Assembly (NCBI GenBank): GCA_947573465.1 | Contig: CANPET010000057.1 | Coordinates: 1-9,078 of the forward strand | Direction: 5' to 3' | Origin: an uncultured Eubacterium sp. | GTDB taxonomy: Bacteria > Bacillota > Clostridia > Lachnospirales > Lachnospiraceae | Length of the DNA stretch: 9,078 nucleotides | Shown here: piece by piece, positions 1 to 5,720 of the stretch | How positions within the stretch are numbered: the stretch's first letter is position 1 | Layout of the letters: the number at the start of each line of letters is the position of its first letter | Notes under the pieces: generated by a model | Seen by the model: only the letters and a program-made list of their open reading frames with translations | What the model was told of the DNA's origin: nothing | The model's database searches: none | Program-made: the position numbers and the translations under genes

Positions 1-488
1 AGATAGGAGCTCTGAAAGCGATGTACAGAGAGGAGCCACTCAATGGACAACTGGAGAGTGTCAATGGAACATTAAATGAGGCAATGACAAGTATACGTAA
101 AAGTGTTCACAATCTCCATGATGATGCAGTTGATTTAAGAGGTGCAATTGAAGAGGCAACGAAAGAGGTAAGAGAAAATTACAATTTGATTCTGGACTAT
201 GATATGTCAAACCATGTGGCAAGAAACGTGAAATATTGTTTTATTGCAACGGTGAAGGAGGCGATGTCCAATATTGTAAAACATAGCAACGGAGATAAAG
301 TTACTATTATAATGAGAGAACATCCTGGTTTTTACCAGATGAGTATTGAGGATAATGGTACCATCAAATCGACAAATAAGTCAGGGATTGGATTAATTAA
401 TATGAAAGAACGGGTGGACAGTTTAGGTGGAACTATCAATTTTAAAAATGAAAATGGATTTAGCATTTTTATCACTGTGAGAAAATAA
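1..488 (+). CDS. Sensor histidine kinase, C-terminal part (5' end outside window)
   Basis: The frame is open from the left edge (first full codon at 3), so the gene starts upstream and the ATG at 21 is probably internal. What is visible is the end of a HisKA_3-type dimerisation helix (the SVHNLHDDAVDL stretch, as in LiaS/NarX/DesK-class kinases) followed by an HATPase_c domain. The N-box is seen in KEAMSNIVKHS, the G1 box in IEDNG and the G2 box in GIGLINMKERVDSLGG. The phospho-accepting His box would lie just before the window. The loop between G1 and G2 is short. In such kinases ATP bound here phosphorylates the conserved His and then the partner regulator. The partner is almost certainly the response regulator 44 bp downstream, on the same strand with no promoter or terminator between them. 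The signal sensed cannot be told because the sensor region is missing. Confidence 0.92.
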   Translation, partial: IGALKAMYREEPLNGQLESVNGTLNEAMTSIRKSVHNLHDDAVDLRGAIEEATKEVRENYNLILDYDMSNHVARNVKYCFIATVKEAMSNIVKHSNGDKVTIIMREHPGFYQMSIEDNGTIKSTNKSGIGLINMKERVDSLGGTINFKNENGFSIFITVRK

Positions 489-532
489 GGATAAATTTGT
501 GCAGACACAGAGTATTTATAAAGGGTGAGTTT

Positions 533-1168
533 ATGGAGGGAAAATTGAAAATTATTATTGTAGATGATGATAAGTTGGTTGCCATGTCATTAAAAACTAT
601 TTTAGAGATGGATACAGATATTGAGGTGATGGATATTGGAAGTGATGGAACAGAAGCGATAGAACTTTTTGAGAAGCATCATCCAGATGTTTTACTGATG
701 GATATACAAATGAAAGAAATGAGTGGATTAGATGCAGCTGAAATTATTTTGAAAAAAAATCCGACAGCACGGATTTTACTGCTTACAACATTTCTTGATG
801 ATGAATATATTGTAAAGGCCTTACAGGTAGGCACAAAAGGTTATATATTGAAACAGGACTTTGAGGGAATTATTCCTGCGCTAAAGGCAGTGTGCCGGGG
901 GCAGAATGTTTTTGGAAATGAAATTATACATAAAATTCCAGGCTTTATTCATAAGAAAGAACAATTTGATTATGGCAGATACAGTATCAGTGATAAGGAA
1001 AAGGAAATTATTTCTGAGGTTGCCAATGGCTTCAGCAATAAAGAGATTGCGGAGAGGTTGTTTTTAAGCGAAGGAACAGTGAGAAATTATATCAGTACGA
1101 TATTGGAAAAACTGGCACTTCGGGATAGAACACAATTGGCAGTATTTTATTATCAGAATATGAAATAA
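533..1168 (+). CDS. NarL/LuxR-family two-component response regulator
   Basis: The product is 211 residues. An N-terminal receiver domain (about 5-122) carries the acidic pocket D11-D13, the phospho-acceptor D57 in LLMDIQM, the switch Thr near T85/T86 and K107 in GYILKQ. A C-terminal GerE/LuxR helix-turn-helix follows (about 151-211, with FSNKEIAERLFLSEGTVRNYIS). Phosphorylation by the upstream kinase should control DNA binding. I chose the ATG at 533: it has a Shine-Dalgarno-like AAGGGTGAG at 521-529, and the receiver domain begins at once, as is normal for the family. A TTG at 497 would add 12 residues of no recognisable character. The targets are not visible in the window. The stop codon TAA at 1166-1168 is also the first three bases of a long inverted repeat. 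Confidence 0.95.
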   Translation: MEGKLKIIIVDDDKLVAMSLKTILEMDTDIEVMDIGSDGTEAIELFEKHHPDVLLMDIQMKEMSGLDAAEIILKKNPTARILLLTTFLDDEYIVKALQVGTKGYILKQDFEGIIPALKAVCRGQNVFGNEIIHKIPGFIHKKEQFDYGRYSISDKEKEIISEVANGFSNKEIAERLFLSEGTVRNYISTILEKLALRDRTQLAVFYYQNMK

Positions 1169-1315
1169 CTATTCAGCCATGTGGATATTTTCGGAAAATT
1201 TTCAGATGTAAGTTTACTTACAAGATGGAAATTTCCCGAAAATATCTATATGGCGCTTAGCCACAGCGAAAAGCAGCTGCGTAGCAGCGAATTTGAGCGG
1301 ATGGCTGAATAGTTA
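1166..1315 (+). repeat. Two-armed inverted-repeat element, copy 1
   Basis: The outer arms TAACTATTCAGCCAT (1166-1180) and ATGGCTGAATAGTTA (1301-1315) are a perfect 15-bp inverted repeat. Inside lie two further structures. One is a long hairpin whose arms 1184-1201 and 1229-1246 match at 17 of 18 positions, with a nested stem TGTAAG/CTTACA (1207-1212 with 1217-1222). The other is a module at 1250-1309 which, read on the minus strand, has the same conserved blocks as the copies at 6976 and 7041: TTCAGCCATC, GCTC and TTCGCTGTG. The small central hairpin of this module is GCTGC-GTA-GCAGC (1276-1288), unlike that of the other copies. It has no coding potential that I can see and no U-tract, so it is not a standard terminator. 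It is most likely a non-autonomous mobile or structured intergenic repeat. Confidence 0.85.
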
Positions 1316-1345
1316 CAACATAAAAAATTAATTATACTCAGTATT

Positions 1346-1373
1346 TTACAAAAGTGGATTCTTATTGTAAACT
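1346..1373 (+). promoter_or_regulatory. Possible promoter for dtd
   Basis: TTACAA (1346-1351) and TAAACT (1368-1373) are 16 bp apart, 36 bp before the dtd start. Each hexamer is a partial match to the sigma-A consensus. A separate promoter is expected here because the structured repeat separates dtd from the two-component operon. This is a weak call. Confidence 0.3.
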
Positions 1374-1409
1374 AGTAGATGTTTGAAAAAAGAATAAGGA
1401 AGTGGACAA

Positions 1410-1856
1410 ATGAAATTTGTAATTCAAAGAGTAAATCACGCAAGTGTTTCTATTGATGGAACAGTCGCAGGAAAAATTAATAAAGGGTTTCTTGTTTTGA
1501 TTGGAGTATCCAATGAAGATACCAAAGAGATTGCAGACAAGATGATTAAAAAGTTAGTTGGTATGAGAATTTTTGATGATGAAAATGGAAAGACCAACTT
1601 AGCTTTGGCAGATGTGGATGGGGCGTTATTATTAGTTTCGCAATTTACTTTATATGCGAATTGTAAAAAAGGAAATCGCCCATCGTTTATGGATGCAGGT
1701 GCACCGGATATGGCAAATGAAATGTATGAATATATTATTTCCGAGTGTAAAAAGCAGGTTGCAGTGGTAGAGACTGGAGCATTCGGTGCAGATATGAAAG
1801 TATCTCTGGAAAATGACGGACCGTTTACGATTGTACTGGACAGCAGGGAATTATAG
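1410..1856 (+). CDS. dtd: D-aminoacyl-tRNA deacylase (Dtd)
   Basis: The 148-residue product is full length for the DTD1 family. The two signature motifs are present: SQFTLYA (about 78-84), which holds the active-site region, and the C-terminal NDGPFTI (about 135-141), a form of the NxGP(V/F)T motif whose Gly-Pro dipeptide reads substrate chirality. The N-terminus, [17 protein letters not shown], is also typical. The cytosolic homodimer frees tRNA from wrongly attached D-amino acids (and from glycine on tRNA-Ala), so it is a translation quality-control enzyme. The ATG is preceded by AAGGAAGTGG (1396-1405). It stands alone on the plus strand. In many Firmicutes dtd follows relA, but relA is not seen here. 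Confidence 0.96.
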   Translation: MKFVIQRVNHASVSIDGTVAGKINKGFLVLIGVSNEDTKEIADKMIKKLVGMRIFDDENGKTNLALADVDGALLLVSQFTLYANCKKGNRPSFMDAGAPDMANEMYEYIISECKKQVAVVETGAFGADMKVSLENDGPFTIVLDSREL

Positions 1857-1963
1857 TAGCACCATGTCTGTGTGATAAAACCGGCAGCTTTTGTGCCTGT
1901 GCCGGATAACAGGGATTTATAGTAAAAGCACAGTGCCGGGATATATTGATGCTTTAGTGAAAA

Positions 1964-1969
1964 TATAAT
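1964..1969 (+). promoter_or_regulatory. Possible -10 box for queA
   Basis: A perfect TATAAT lies 22 bp before the queA start, which would give a very short leader. No good -35 hexamer stands 16-18 bp upstream (the region reads TATATT), so this is a tentative call. Upstream in the same 135-bp gap the sequence GTGCCGG occurs twice (1899-1905 and 1933-1939). A short CCGGCA/TGCCGG inverted repeat (1881-1886 with 1900-1905) also lies there but has no U-tract. Confidence 0.3.
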
Positions 1970-1991
1970 GAAGTTTTAAGAGGAAAATTTT

Positions 1992-2900
1992 ATGAGTGAT
2001 ACAGAAAAGATGAGTTTACATGATTATTATTATGACTTACCAGAAGAGTTAATTGCACAAGATCCGTTGGAGGATAGAAGCAGTTCCAGACTAATGGTAT
2101 TAAATAAAGAAAATGGTAATGTGGAGCATCATGTATTTAAAGAGATTATAGACTATTTAAAAGAAGGGGATTGCCTGGTGATTAATGACACAAAGGTTTT
2201 ACCGGCAAGGCTGTATGGAAATAAAGTAGGAACAGATGCCAAGATAGAAGTGCTTCTTTTGAAACGACGTGAATATGAAGGAATTTTTGAAGAAGTATTG
2301 GACCAATTAGGAGAGATGCCCCTGCCTCCATACATTACTCATAAATTAGAGGACAAAAACAGATATCAGACAGTTTATGCAAAATATGAAGGTTCAGCGG
2401 CGGCACCAACAGCAGGACTACATTTTACAAAAGAATTATTAGAAGAAATCGAAGCAAAAGGGGTAAAAATAGCCCATGTCACACTTCATGTAGGACTTGG
2501 AACTTTCCGACCGGTAAAGGTGGAAAATATTTTGGAACATCACATGCATTCTGAATTTTATATGGTAGATGAAAAAGATGCGGAAATGATTAATAGCTGC
2601 CGTGCAAATGGTGGAAGAATTATTTCTGTTGGAACGACCAGCACAAGAACGCTGGAGACGGTTACAGATGAAAGTGGTGTGGTACATCCGGGCAGTGGAT
2701 GGACACAGATTTTTATTTATCCGGGATATCAGTTTAAAGCAATTGACTGCCTGATTACGAACTTCCATTTGCCGGAATCTACATTGTTGATGCTGGTGTC
2801 AGCATTGGCGGGAAGAGAGAACGTACTAGAAGCATATGAAGAGGCAGTAAGAGAGAAGTATCGGTTTTTCAGTTTTGGGGATGCAATGTTGATAAAATAA
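1992..2900 (+). CDS. queA: S-adenosylmethionine:tRNA ribosyltransferase-isomerase QueA, internally shortened
   Basis: The product is 302 residues. QueA moves the ribosyl part of S-adenosylmethionine onto 7-aminomethyl-7-deazaguanine in tRNA, giving epoxyqueuosine. Family blocks are clear: FYYDLP-like start with [18 protein letters not shown] (about 20-37), [15 protein letters not shown] (60-74), [58 protein letters not shown], and the C-terminal [19 protein letters not shown]. The family is normally about 340 residues. Here IEVLLLKRR (85-93) runs straight into [14 protein letters not shown] (94-107). The 40-45 residues that usually lie between these blocks, part of the small beta-rich domain, are absent. 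The reading frame is kept and nothing else looks decayed. The start has AAGAGGA upstream (1978-1984). Function may be altered or lost; this is inference from memory of the family. Confidence 0.9.
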   Translation: MSDTEKMSLHDYYYDLPEELIAQDPLEDRSSSRLMVLNKENGNVEHHVFKEIIDYLKEGDCLVINDTKVLPARLYGNKVGTDAKIEVLLLKRREYEGIFEEVLDQLGEMPLPPYITHKLEDKNRYQTVYAKYEGSAAAPTAGLHFTKELLEEIEAKGVKIAHVTLHVGLGTFRPVKVENILEHHMHSEFYMVDEKDAEMINSCRANGGRIISVGTTSTRTLETVTDESGVVHPGSGWTQIFIYPGYQFKAIDCLITNFHLPESTLLMLVSALAGRENVLEAYEEAVREKYRFFSFGDAMLIK

Positions 2901-2908
2901 AGAAATAG

Positions 2909-2963
2909 TAATAGTTTAGCCAACAGCTCGAAAATTCTACGGATTTCTTTCGCCGAACTGTTA
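2909..2963 (+). repeat. Inverted-repeat element, compact copy 2
   Basis: The core CAGCTCGAAAAT...TTCGC (2924-2953) matches the copy at 7058-7087 at 27 of 30 positions. It is enclosed by imperfect ends, TAATAGTTTAGC (2909-2920) against GCCGAACTGTTA (2952-2963). These pair at 11 of 12 positions if two G-U pairs are allowed. The long second hairpin found in copies 1 and 4 is missing, so this is a short form. It begins 9 bp after the queA stop and ends 26 bp before the likely antitoxin promoter. Confidence 0.75.
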
Positions 2964-2988
2964 CAGAGTATATTTTTGCTGTTAGGGG

Positions 2989-3017
2989 TTGATTTTAAGA
3001 TGTGGATATGATACATT
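2989..3017 (+). promoter_or_regulatory. Candidate promoter of the antitoxin RNA
   Basis: TTGATT (2989-2994), a 17-bp spacer, and TACATT (3012-3017) predict a transcript starting near 3024. That is about 14 bases before direct repeat A, and the transcript would read into the terminator at 3063. Each hexamer matches the consensus at 4 of 6 positions, so this is moderate evidence. It gains weight from its place in the cassette. Confidence 0.45.
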
Positions 3018-3037
3018 GGACATGTGAAAGCAATAGT

Positions 3038-3057
3038 TATGTACAAAACAAAATCAC
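3038..3057 (+). repeat. Direct repeat A of the toxin-antitoxin cassette
   Basis: This 20-bp sequence, TATGTACAAAACAAAATCAC, recurs at 3210-3229 with one change (A3047 to C3219). It lies just outside the shared terminator on the antitoxin side. The antitoxin RNA would carry it in plus sense, and the toxin message carries the other copy in minus sense, so the two RNAs can pair there. Confidence 0.8.
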
Positions 3058-3062
3058 AAAGC

Positions 3063-3094
3063 GAAACCCTAGTAGCAGCCTCTACTAGGGTTTC
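3063..3094. terminator. Bidirectional terminator shared by toxin and antitoxin transcripts
   Basis: GAAACCCTAGTAG (3063-3075) and CTACTAGGGTTTC (3082-3094) form a perfect 13-bp stem with a 6-base loop, CAGCCT. It is followed on the plus strand by TTTCC and on the minus strand by a T-rich stretch (GCTTTGTGATTTTG). It can end transcripts from both sides and may also stop readthrough from queA. Confidence 0.75.
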
Positions 3095-3137
3095 TTTCCG
3101 TTATCGGTGGAATGAGCCGTTTGGGTTAGTTGCCATT

Positions 3138-3221
3138 CTACATTCTATCTAACCACTTGCAAATATAATGACATATTATACCTGCCACGATAGAAATTAT
3201 TAGTGTAGCTATGTACAACAC
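3138..3221 (-). CDS. Small hydrophobic peptide, candidate Fst-like type I toxin
   Basis: The 27-residue peptide has a hydrophobic N-terminal segment (MLYIATLIISIVAGII, 1-16) that could span a membrane once. It is followed by CHYICKWLD and the charged end RM. A glycine in the membrane segment followed by a WL motif and a charged tail resembles Fst-family toxins, and HYICKWLD-type endings are familiar from small unannotated clostridial peptides. It starts with GTG (3221-3219), with a strong Shine-Dalgarno sequence AAAGGGGGTGAT just upstream. Start and ribosome site lie in direct repeat B. In the 5' leader, CTCCC (3255-3251) could pair with the GGGGG of the ribosome site (3233-3229), which would hide it, as Fst messages do. 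The predicted message (about 3255 to 3060, near 195 nt) ends at the shared terminator. Toxicity is inferred. Confidence 0.62.
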   Translation of the reverse strand: MLYIATLIISIVAGIICHYICKWLDRM

Positions 3222-3229
3222 AAAATCAC
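3210..3229 (+). repeat. Direct repeat B of the toxin-antitoxin cassette
   Basis: TATGTACAACACAAAATCAC matches repeat A (3038-3057) at 19 of 20 positions. Read on the minus strand it covers the toxin GTG start codon, the first three sense codons after it and part of the ribosome binding site. Base pairing by the antitoxin RNA here would block initiation. Confidence 0.8.
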
Positions 3230-3239
3230 CCCCTTTCTG

Positions 3240-3269
3240 TTGCCAGTTTCGGGAGACAACAATTATAAT
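3240..3269 (+). promoter_or_regulatory. Promoter for aroA
   Basis: TTGCCA (3240-3245), an 18-bp spacer and a perfect TATAAT (3264-3269) give a good sigma-A promoter on the plus strand. The start would be near 3276, with a leader of about 64 bases before aroA. The -35 box lies inside the predicted 5' leader of the toxin message on the opposite strand. Confidence 0.65.
3262..3267 (-). promoter_or_regulatory. -10 box of the candidate toxin promoter
   Basis: Read on the minus strand, 3267-3262 is TATAAT, about 40 bp upstream of the toxin GTG. It shares the 8-bp palindrome ATTATAAT (3262-3269) with the plus-strand aroA promoter. The -35 region 17 bp away is a poor TTTTTA (3290-3285), so this promoter may be weak. 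Confidence 0.45.
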
Positions 3270-3339
3270 ATAACACACTTCGAATAAAAATAAAATGTGA
3301 TTTTTTAAAAATAATAAAGAATGTAAAGGTAAAACGAAT

Positions 3340-4650
3340 ATGGAACAATATAGCGTAAAAAAAGTAACAGAAAAAAAGAATATTTATGTGGAAGTATCAG
3401 GCTCTAAAAGTATTACAAATAGAGCTTTGATGTTGGCTGCAATTTCTAACGGAACATGTAAGTTAAATGGTGTATTGTTCAGCGATGATTCCAGAGCGTT
3501 TCTTGATTGCTTAGATAAACTGGGTTTTCAGCTTGATATAGATGAAAGTAAGAAACAGGTCACTATAAAAGGAGAAAATGGTCGTATTCCAAATAACAAT
3601 GTAACAATCAATGTACGCAGTGCCGGAACTGCTGCCAGATTTATGACAGTACTTCTTGCAGTATGTGGTGGTGATTATATTTTAGAATCATCAGAACAGA
3701 TGAAAAAGCGTCCAATGAGTCAGCTTTTAGAAAGCTTGCGGGCAAAGGGTGTGGTTATTAACTGTTTAGAAAAAGAAGGACATTTTCCTTTTGAAATTCA
3801 TTCTACAGGAATTAAGCAGACGGATATCAGTATTGATACCACAAAAAGCAGTCAGTATGCCAGTGCACTTTTAATGGCTGGTGCCGTGAATGGAATGAAT
3901 GTAAAACTTACAGGAACTAGGGTAAATGGAGCATATATTCAAATTACATTACGAATGTTGGAGCAGTTTGGAATCTTGTGTGAAGAAATAGAAGATTCCG
4001 ATGAACAAACGCAGATAGCTGGGAAGAATTATCAGATTAAAAAACAAGTTTTTTCGTTAAAGGAATATGATATAGAGCCGGATATGTCTGCGGCATGTTA
4101 TTTTTATGCAATGGGATTATTGTTAGGTGTAAAAAGTAAAGTTCAGGGAATTTACTTAAATTCTATGCAGGGAGATGTGAAATTTTTATATGTACTTGAA
4201 AAGTTAGGATGTGTATTAAGAGAGACTGTGGATGCTGTAGAAATTGATGCTACACAGGTGAATTCTTACAATGGAATAGAGTTAGATATGTCAGATTTTT
4301 CTGATCAGGCGCTTACCATGGCAGTTGTTGCGGCTTTTGCTAAAACACCAACAACGATTATGAATATTGGACATATCAGGGGGCAGGAGTCAGACAGAGT
4401 ACAGGTAATCGTGAATGAATTAAAAAAATTAGGATGTGGTGCTGAGATATTAGAAGAGTATGACAGCACAAATATTGTGATTACTCCAAAGAAAATGCAT
4501 GGCGTGGAAATTGATACATACGAAGACCACAGGGTGGCAATGAGTTTTGCTATGGCAGGATTGAGAATAGACGGAGTTATTATTAATAATCCAATGTGTT
4601 GTAAAAAGACATTCGAGAATTACTTTGAGGTGTTGGAAGGGATTTATTAA
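3340..4650 (+). CDS. aroA: 3-phosphoshikimate 1-carboxyvinyltransferase (EPSP synthase)
   Basis: The 436-residue product has the usual length for AroA, the shikimate-pathway enzyme that joins phosphoenolpyruvate to shikimate-3-phosphate to make EPSP. Family motifs run in order: GSKSITNRAL (21-30, substrate-binding Lys23 and Ser24), RSAGTAARFM (93-102), KKRPM (122-126), SSQYASALLMAG (170-181), EPDMSAACYF (246-255), DFSDQALTMA (319-328, with the catalytic-type Asp322), RGQESDRV (347-354), DHRVAMSFAMAG (396-407) and CKKTFENYFEVL (421-432). RGQESDR has Gln where most homologues have Lys (RxKESDR). The ATG follows TAAAGGT (3324-3330). No other shikimate gene adjoins it; the next gene, rfbA, has its own promoter. 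Confidence 0.97.
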   Translation: MEQYSVKKVTEKKNIYVEVSGSKSITNRALMLAAISNGTCKLNGVLFSDDSRAFLDCLDKLGFQLDIDESKKQVTIKGENGRIPNNNVTINVRSAGTAARFMTVLLAVCGGDYILESSEQMKKRPMSQLLESLRAKGVVINCLEKEGHFPFEIHSTGIKQTDISIDTTKSSQYASALLMAGAVNGMNVKLTGTRVNGAYIQITLRMLEQFGILCEEIEDSDEQTQIAGKNYQIKKQVFSLKEYDIEPDMSAACYFYAMGLLLGVKSKVQGIYLNSMQGDVKFLYVLEKLGCVLRETVDAVEIDATQVNSYNGIELDMSDFSDQALTMAVVAAFAKTPTTIMNIGHIRGQESDRVQVIVNELKKLGCGAEILEEYDSTNIVITPKKMHGVEIDTYEDHRVAMSFAMAGLRIDGVIINNPMCCKKTFENYFEVLEGIY

Positions 4651-4674
4651 GTTTAACTGTACTGTTGAAAAATG

Positions 4675-4703
4675 TTGAAAATGGTATTGTACTATAGTAT
4701 AAT
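4675..4703 (+). promoter_or_regulatory. Strong sigma-A promoter for rfbA
   Basis: TTGAAA (4675-4680), a 17-bp spacer and a perfect TATAAT (4698-4703) lie 72 bp before the rfbA start, giving a leader of about 65 bases. TGTTGAAAA occurs twice in tandem (4664-4672 and 4673-4681), so a second -35-like hexamer sits 9 bp upstream. The 10-bp palindrome TACTATAGTA (4690-4699) overlaps the -10 box and could bind a regulator; that is a guess. Confidence 0.75.
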
Positions 4704-4774
4704 TTAAAAACGTGATAAAAGCTATTGAGGATGAAAGACAGTTACTGAAATGTTAGAAGTTGAGGTAAGGTAAA

Positions 4775-5641
4775 ATGAAAGGAATTATATTAGCAGGAGG
4801 AAGTGGTACAAGACTTTATCCATTAACCAGTGTAACAAGTAAACAATTATTACCAATATATGATAAACCTATGATTTATTATCCCTTGTCAACACTGATG
4901 CTGGCAGGAATTAAGGACATACTTATCATATCAACACCACAGGATCTTCCGAATTTTGAAAAATTACTGGGAGATGGAAGCAGATTTGGAATTCATCTTT
5001 CATATAAAGTCCAGCCGTCTCCGGATGGTCTTGCACAGGCTTTTTTACTTGGAGAAGAATTTATTGGTGACGACAGTTGTGCAATGATTTTGGGCGATAA
5101 TATTTTTTATGGTCATGGTTTGGTAAAAAGATTAAAGAAAGCATTTGAAAATACAGGCCGTGCAACGATATTTGGTTATATGGTAACTGATCCGGAAAGG
5201 TTTGGAATCGTAGAGTTTGATAAAGATTATAAAGTCGTATCTATTGAAGAAAAACCGGAAAATCCAAAATCAAATTATGCAGTGACGGGTCTCTATTTTT
5301 ATGATAATCATGTCGTAGAAAAGGCAAAACAGGTAAAACCTAGTGCCAGAGGTGAGTTGGAAATCACTGATTTAAATAATCTTTACTTAGAAGAAGGATT
5401 ACTGGATGTTGAACTTTTAGGAAGAGGATTTGCATGGCTTGATACAGGAACAATGGAGTCACTTCTGGATGCAGGAACGTTTGTCAAGCAGATAGAGAAC
5501 ATTCAAGGGATTATTATATCTGCTCCGGAGGAAATTGCTTACAACAATGGCTGGATAGGTGATGAAGAATTAAAGAAAGCTATTGAAAATTATGGAAAAT
5601 CACCATATGGTCAGCATTTGAGCAATGTTTTAAAAAAATAA
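4775..5641 (+). CDS. rfbA: Glucose-1-phosphate thymidylyltransferase (RmlA/RfbA)
   Basis: The 288-residue product matches the short-form RmlA length. It joins glucose-1-phosphate and dTTP to give dTDP-glucose, the first step towards dTDP-rhamnose and other surface sugars. The nucleotidyltransferase signature [11 protein letters not shown] (8-18) includes the catalytic-site Arg, with K23 and Q24 following in [17 protein letters not shown]. The metal/nucleotide motif ILGDNIFYG (105-113), SIEEKP (156-161), [10 protein letters not shown] (192-201) and [11 protein letters not shown] (217-226) are all present. The start has GAGGTAAGG upstream (4762-4770). The usual partners rfbB, rfbC and rfbD are absent from the window, and the gene is a single transcription unit between a strong promoter and a strong terminator. 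Confidence 0.97.
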   Translation: MKGIILAGGSGTRLYPLTSVTSKQLLPIYDKPMIYYPLSTLMLAGIKDILIISTPQDLPNFEKLLGDGSRFGIHLSYKVQPSPDGLAQAFLLGEEFIGDDSCAMILGDNIFYGHGLVKRLKKAFENTGRATIFGYMVTDPERFGIVEFDKDYKVVSIEEKPENPKSNYAVTGLYFYDNHVVEKAKQVKPSARGELEITDLNNLYLEEGLLDVELLGRGFAWLDTGTMESLLDAGTFVKQIENIQGIIISAPEEIAYNNGWIGDEELKKAIENYGKSPYGQHLSNVLKK

Positions 5642-5673
5642 AACGACAAAATATATGAAAGTTGTTGATAGAG

Positions 5674-5720
5674 AAACTGCTGCATTAATGATTGGAAAAT
5701 CATAAGTGCAGCAGTTTTTT
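5674..5720. terminator. Shared terminator between convergent rfbA and tyrA
   Basis: The arms at 5674-5693 and 5698-5717 form a 20-position stem around the loop GGAA, with one mismatch and one G-U pair. It is followed on the plus strand by a run of six T (5715-5720). On the minus strand the run after the stem is TTTCTC, weaker but usable. The T run overlaps the tyrA stop codon (5721-5719). Confidence 0.88.

Larger units (their letters stand above)
3024..3100 (+). ncRNA. Candidate type I antitoxin RNA (RNAII-like)
   Basis: A transcript from the promoter at 2989-3017 to the terminator at 3063-3094 would be roughly 75 nt. It would carry direct repeat A (3038-3057) and the terminator stem. Both are complementary to the toxin message transcribed convergently from the other strand: repeat A pairs with the toxin's start region (19 of 20 bases), and the terminator is shared. 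This is the arrangement of RNAII in the enterococcal par (Fst) locus, where the small RNA binds the toxin message at the repeats and the terminator loop and blocks translation. No ORF of note lies within. Its ends are inferred, not seen. Confidence 0.5.

Noticed and set aside
497..532. TTG start 12 codons upstream of the response regulator ATG
   Set aside because: The extra residues are not part of a receiver domain, and the ATG at 533 has a good ribosome site. An AAGGA before the TTG is a weak alternative.
1166..1315. Ordinary rho-independent terminator for the two-component operon
   Set aside because: The structure is 150 bp with two arms and no T run, and it has relatives elsewhere in the window; it is better described as a repeat element. 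It may still slow readthrough.
1881..1905. CCGGCA/TGCCGG hairpin as a dtd terminator
   Set aside because: It is only six pairs around a 13-base loop and has no T run after it.
2439..2768. 109-codon minus-strand ORF inside queA
   Set aside because: It is a shadow of queA, which is clearly the real gene; there is no domain and no start signal.
3016..3043. Alternative antitoxin promoter TTGGAC with TATGTA
   Set aside because: The -10 match is poor and the start would fall inside repeat A, so the RNA would lose most of the pairing region.
2729..3046. 105-codon minus-strand ORF across the end of queA and the toxin-antitoxin region
   Set aside because: It overlaps the conserved queA 3' end antisense and runs through a repeat element. 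It has no ribosome site or recognisable domain.
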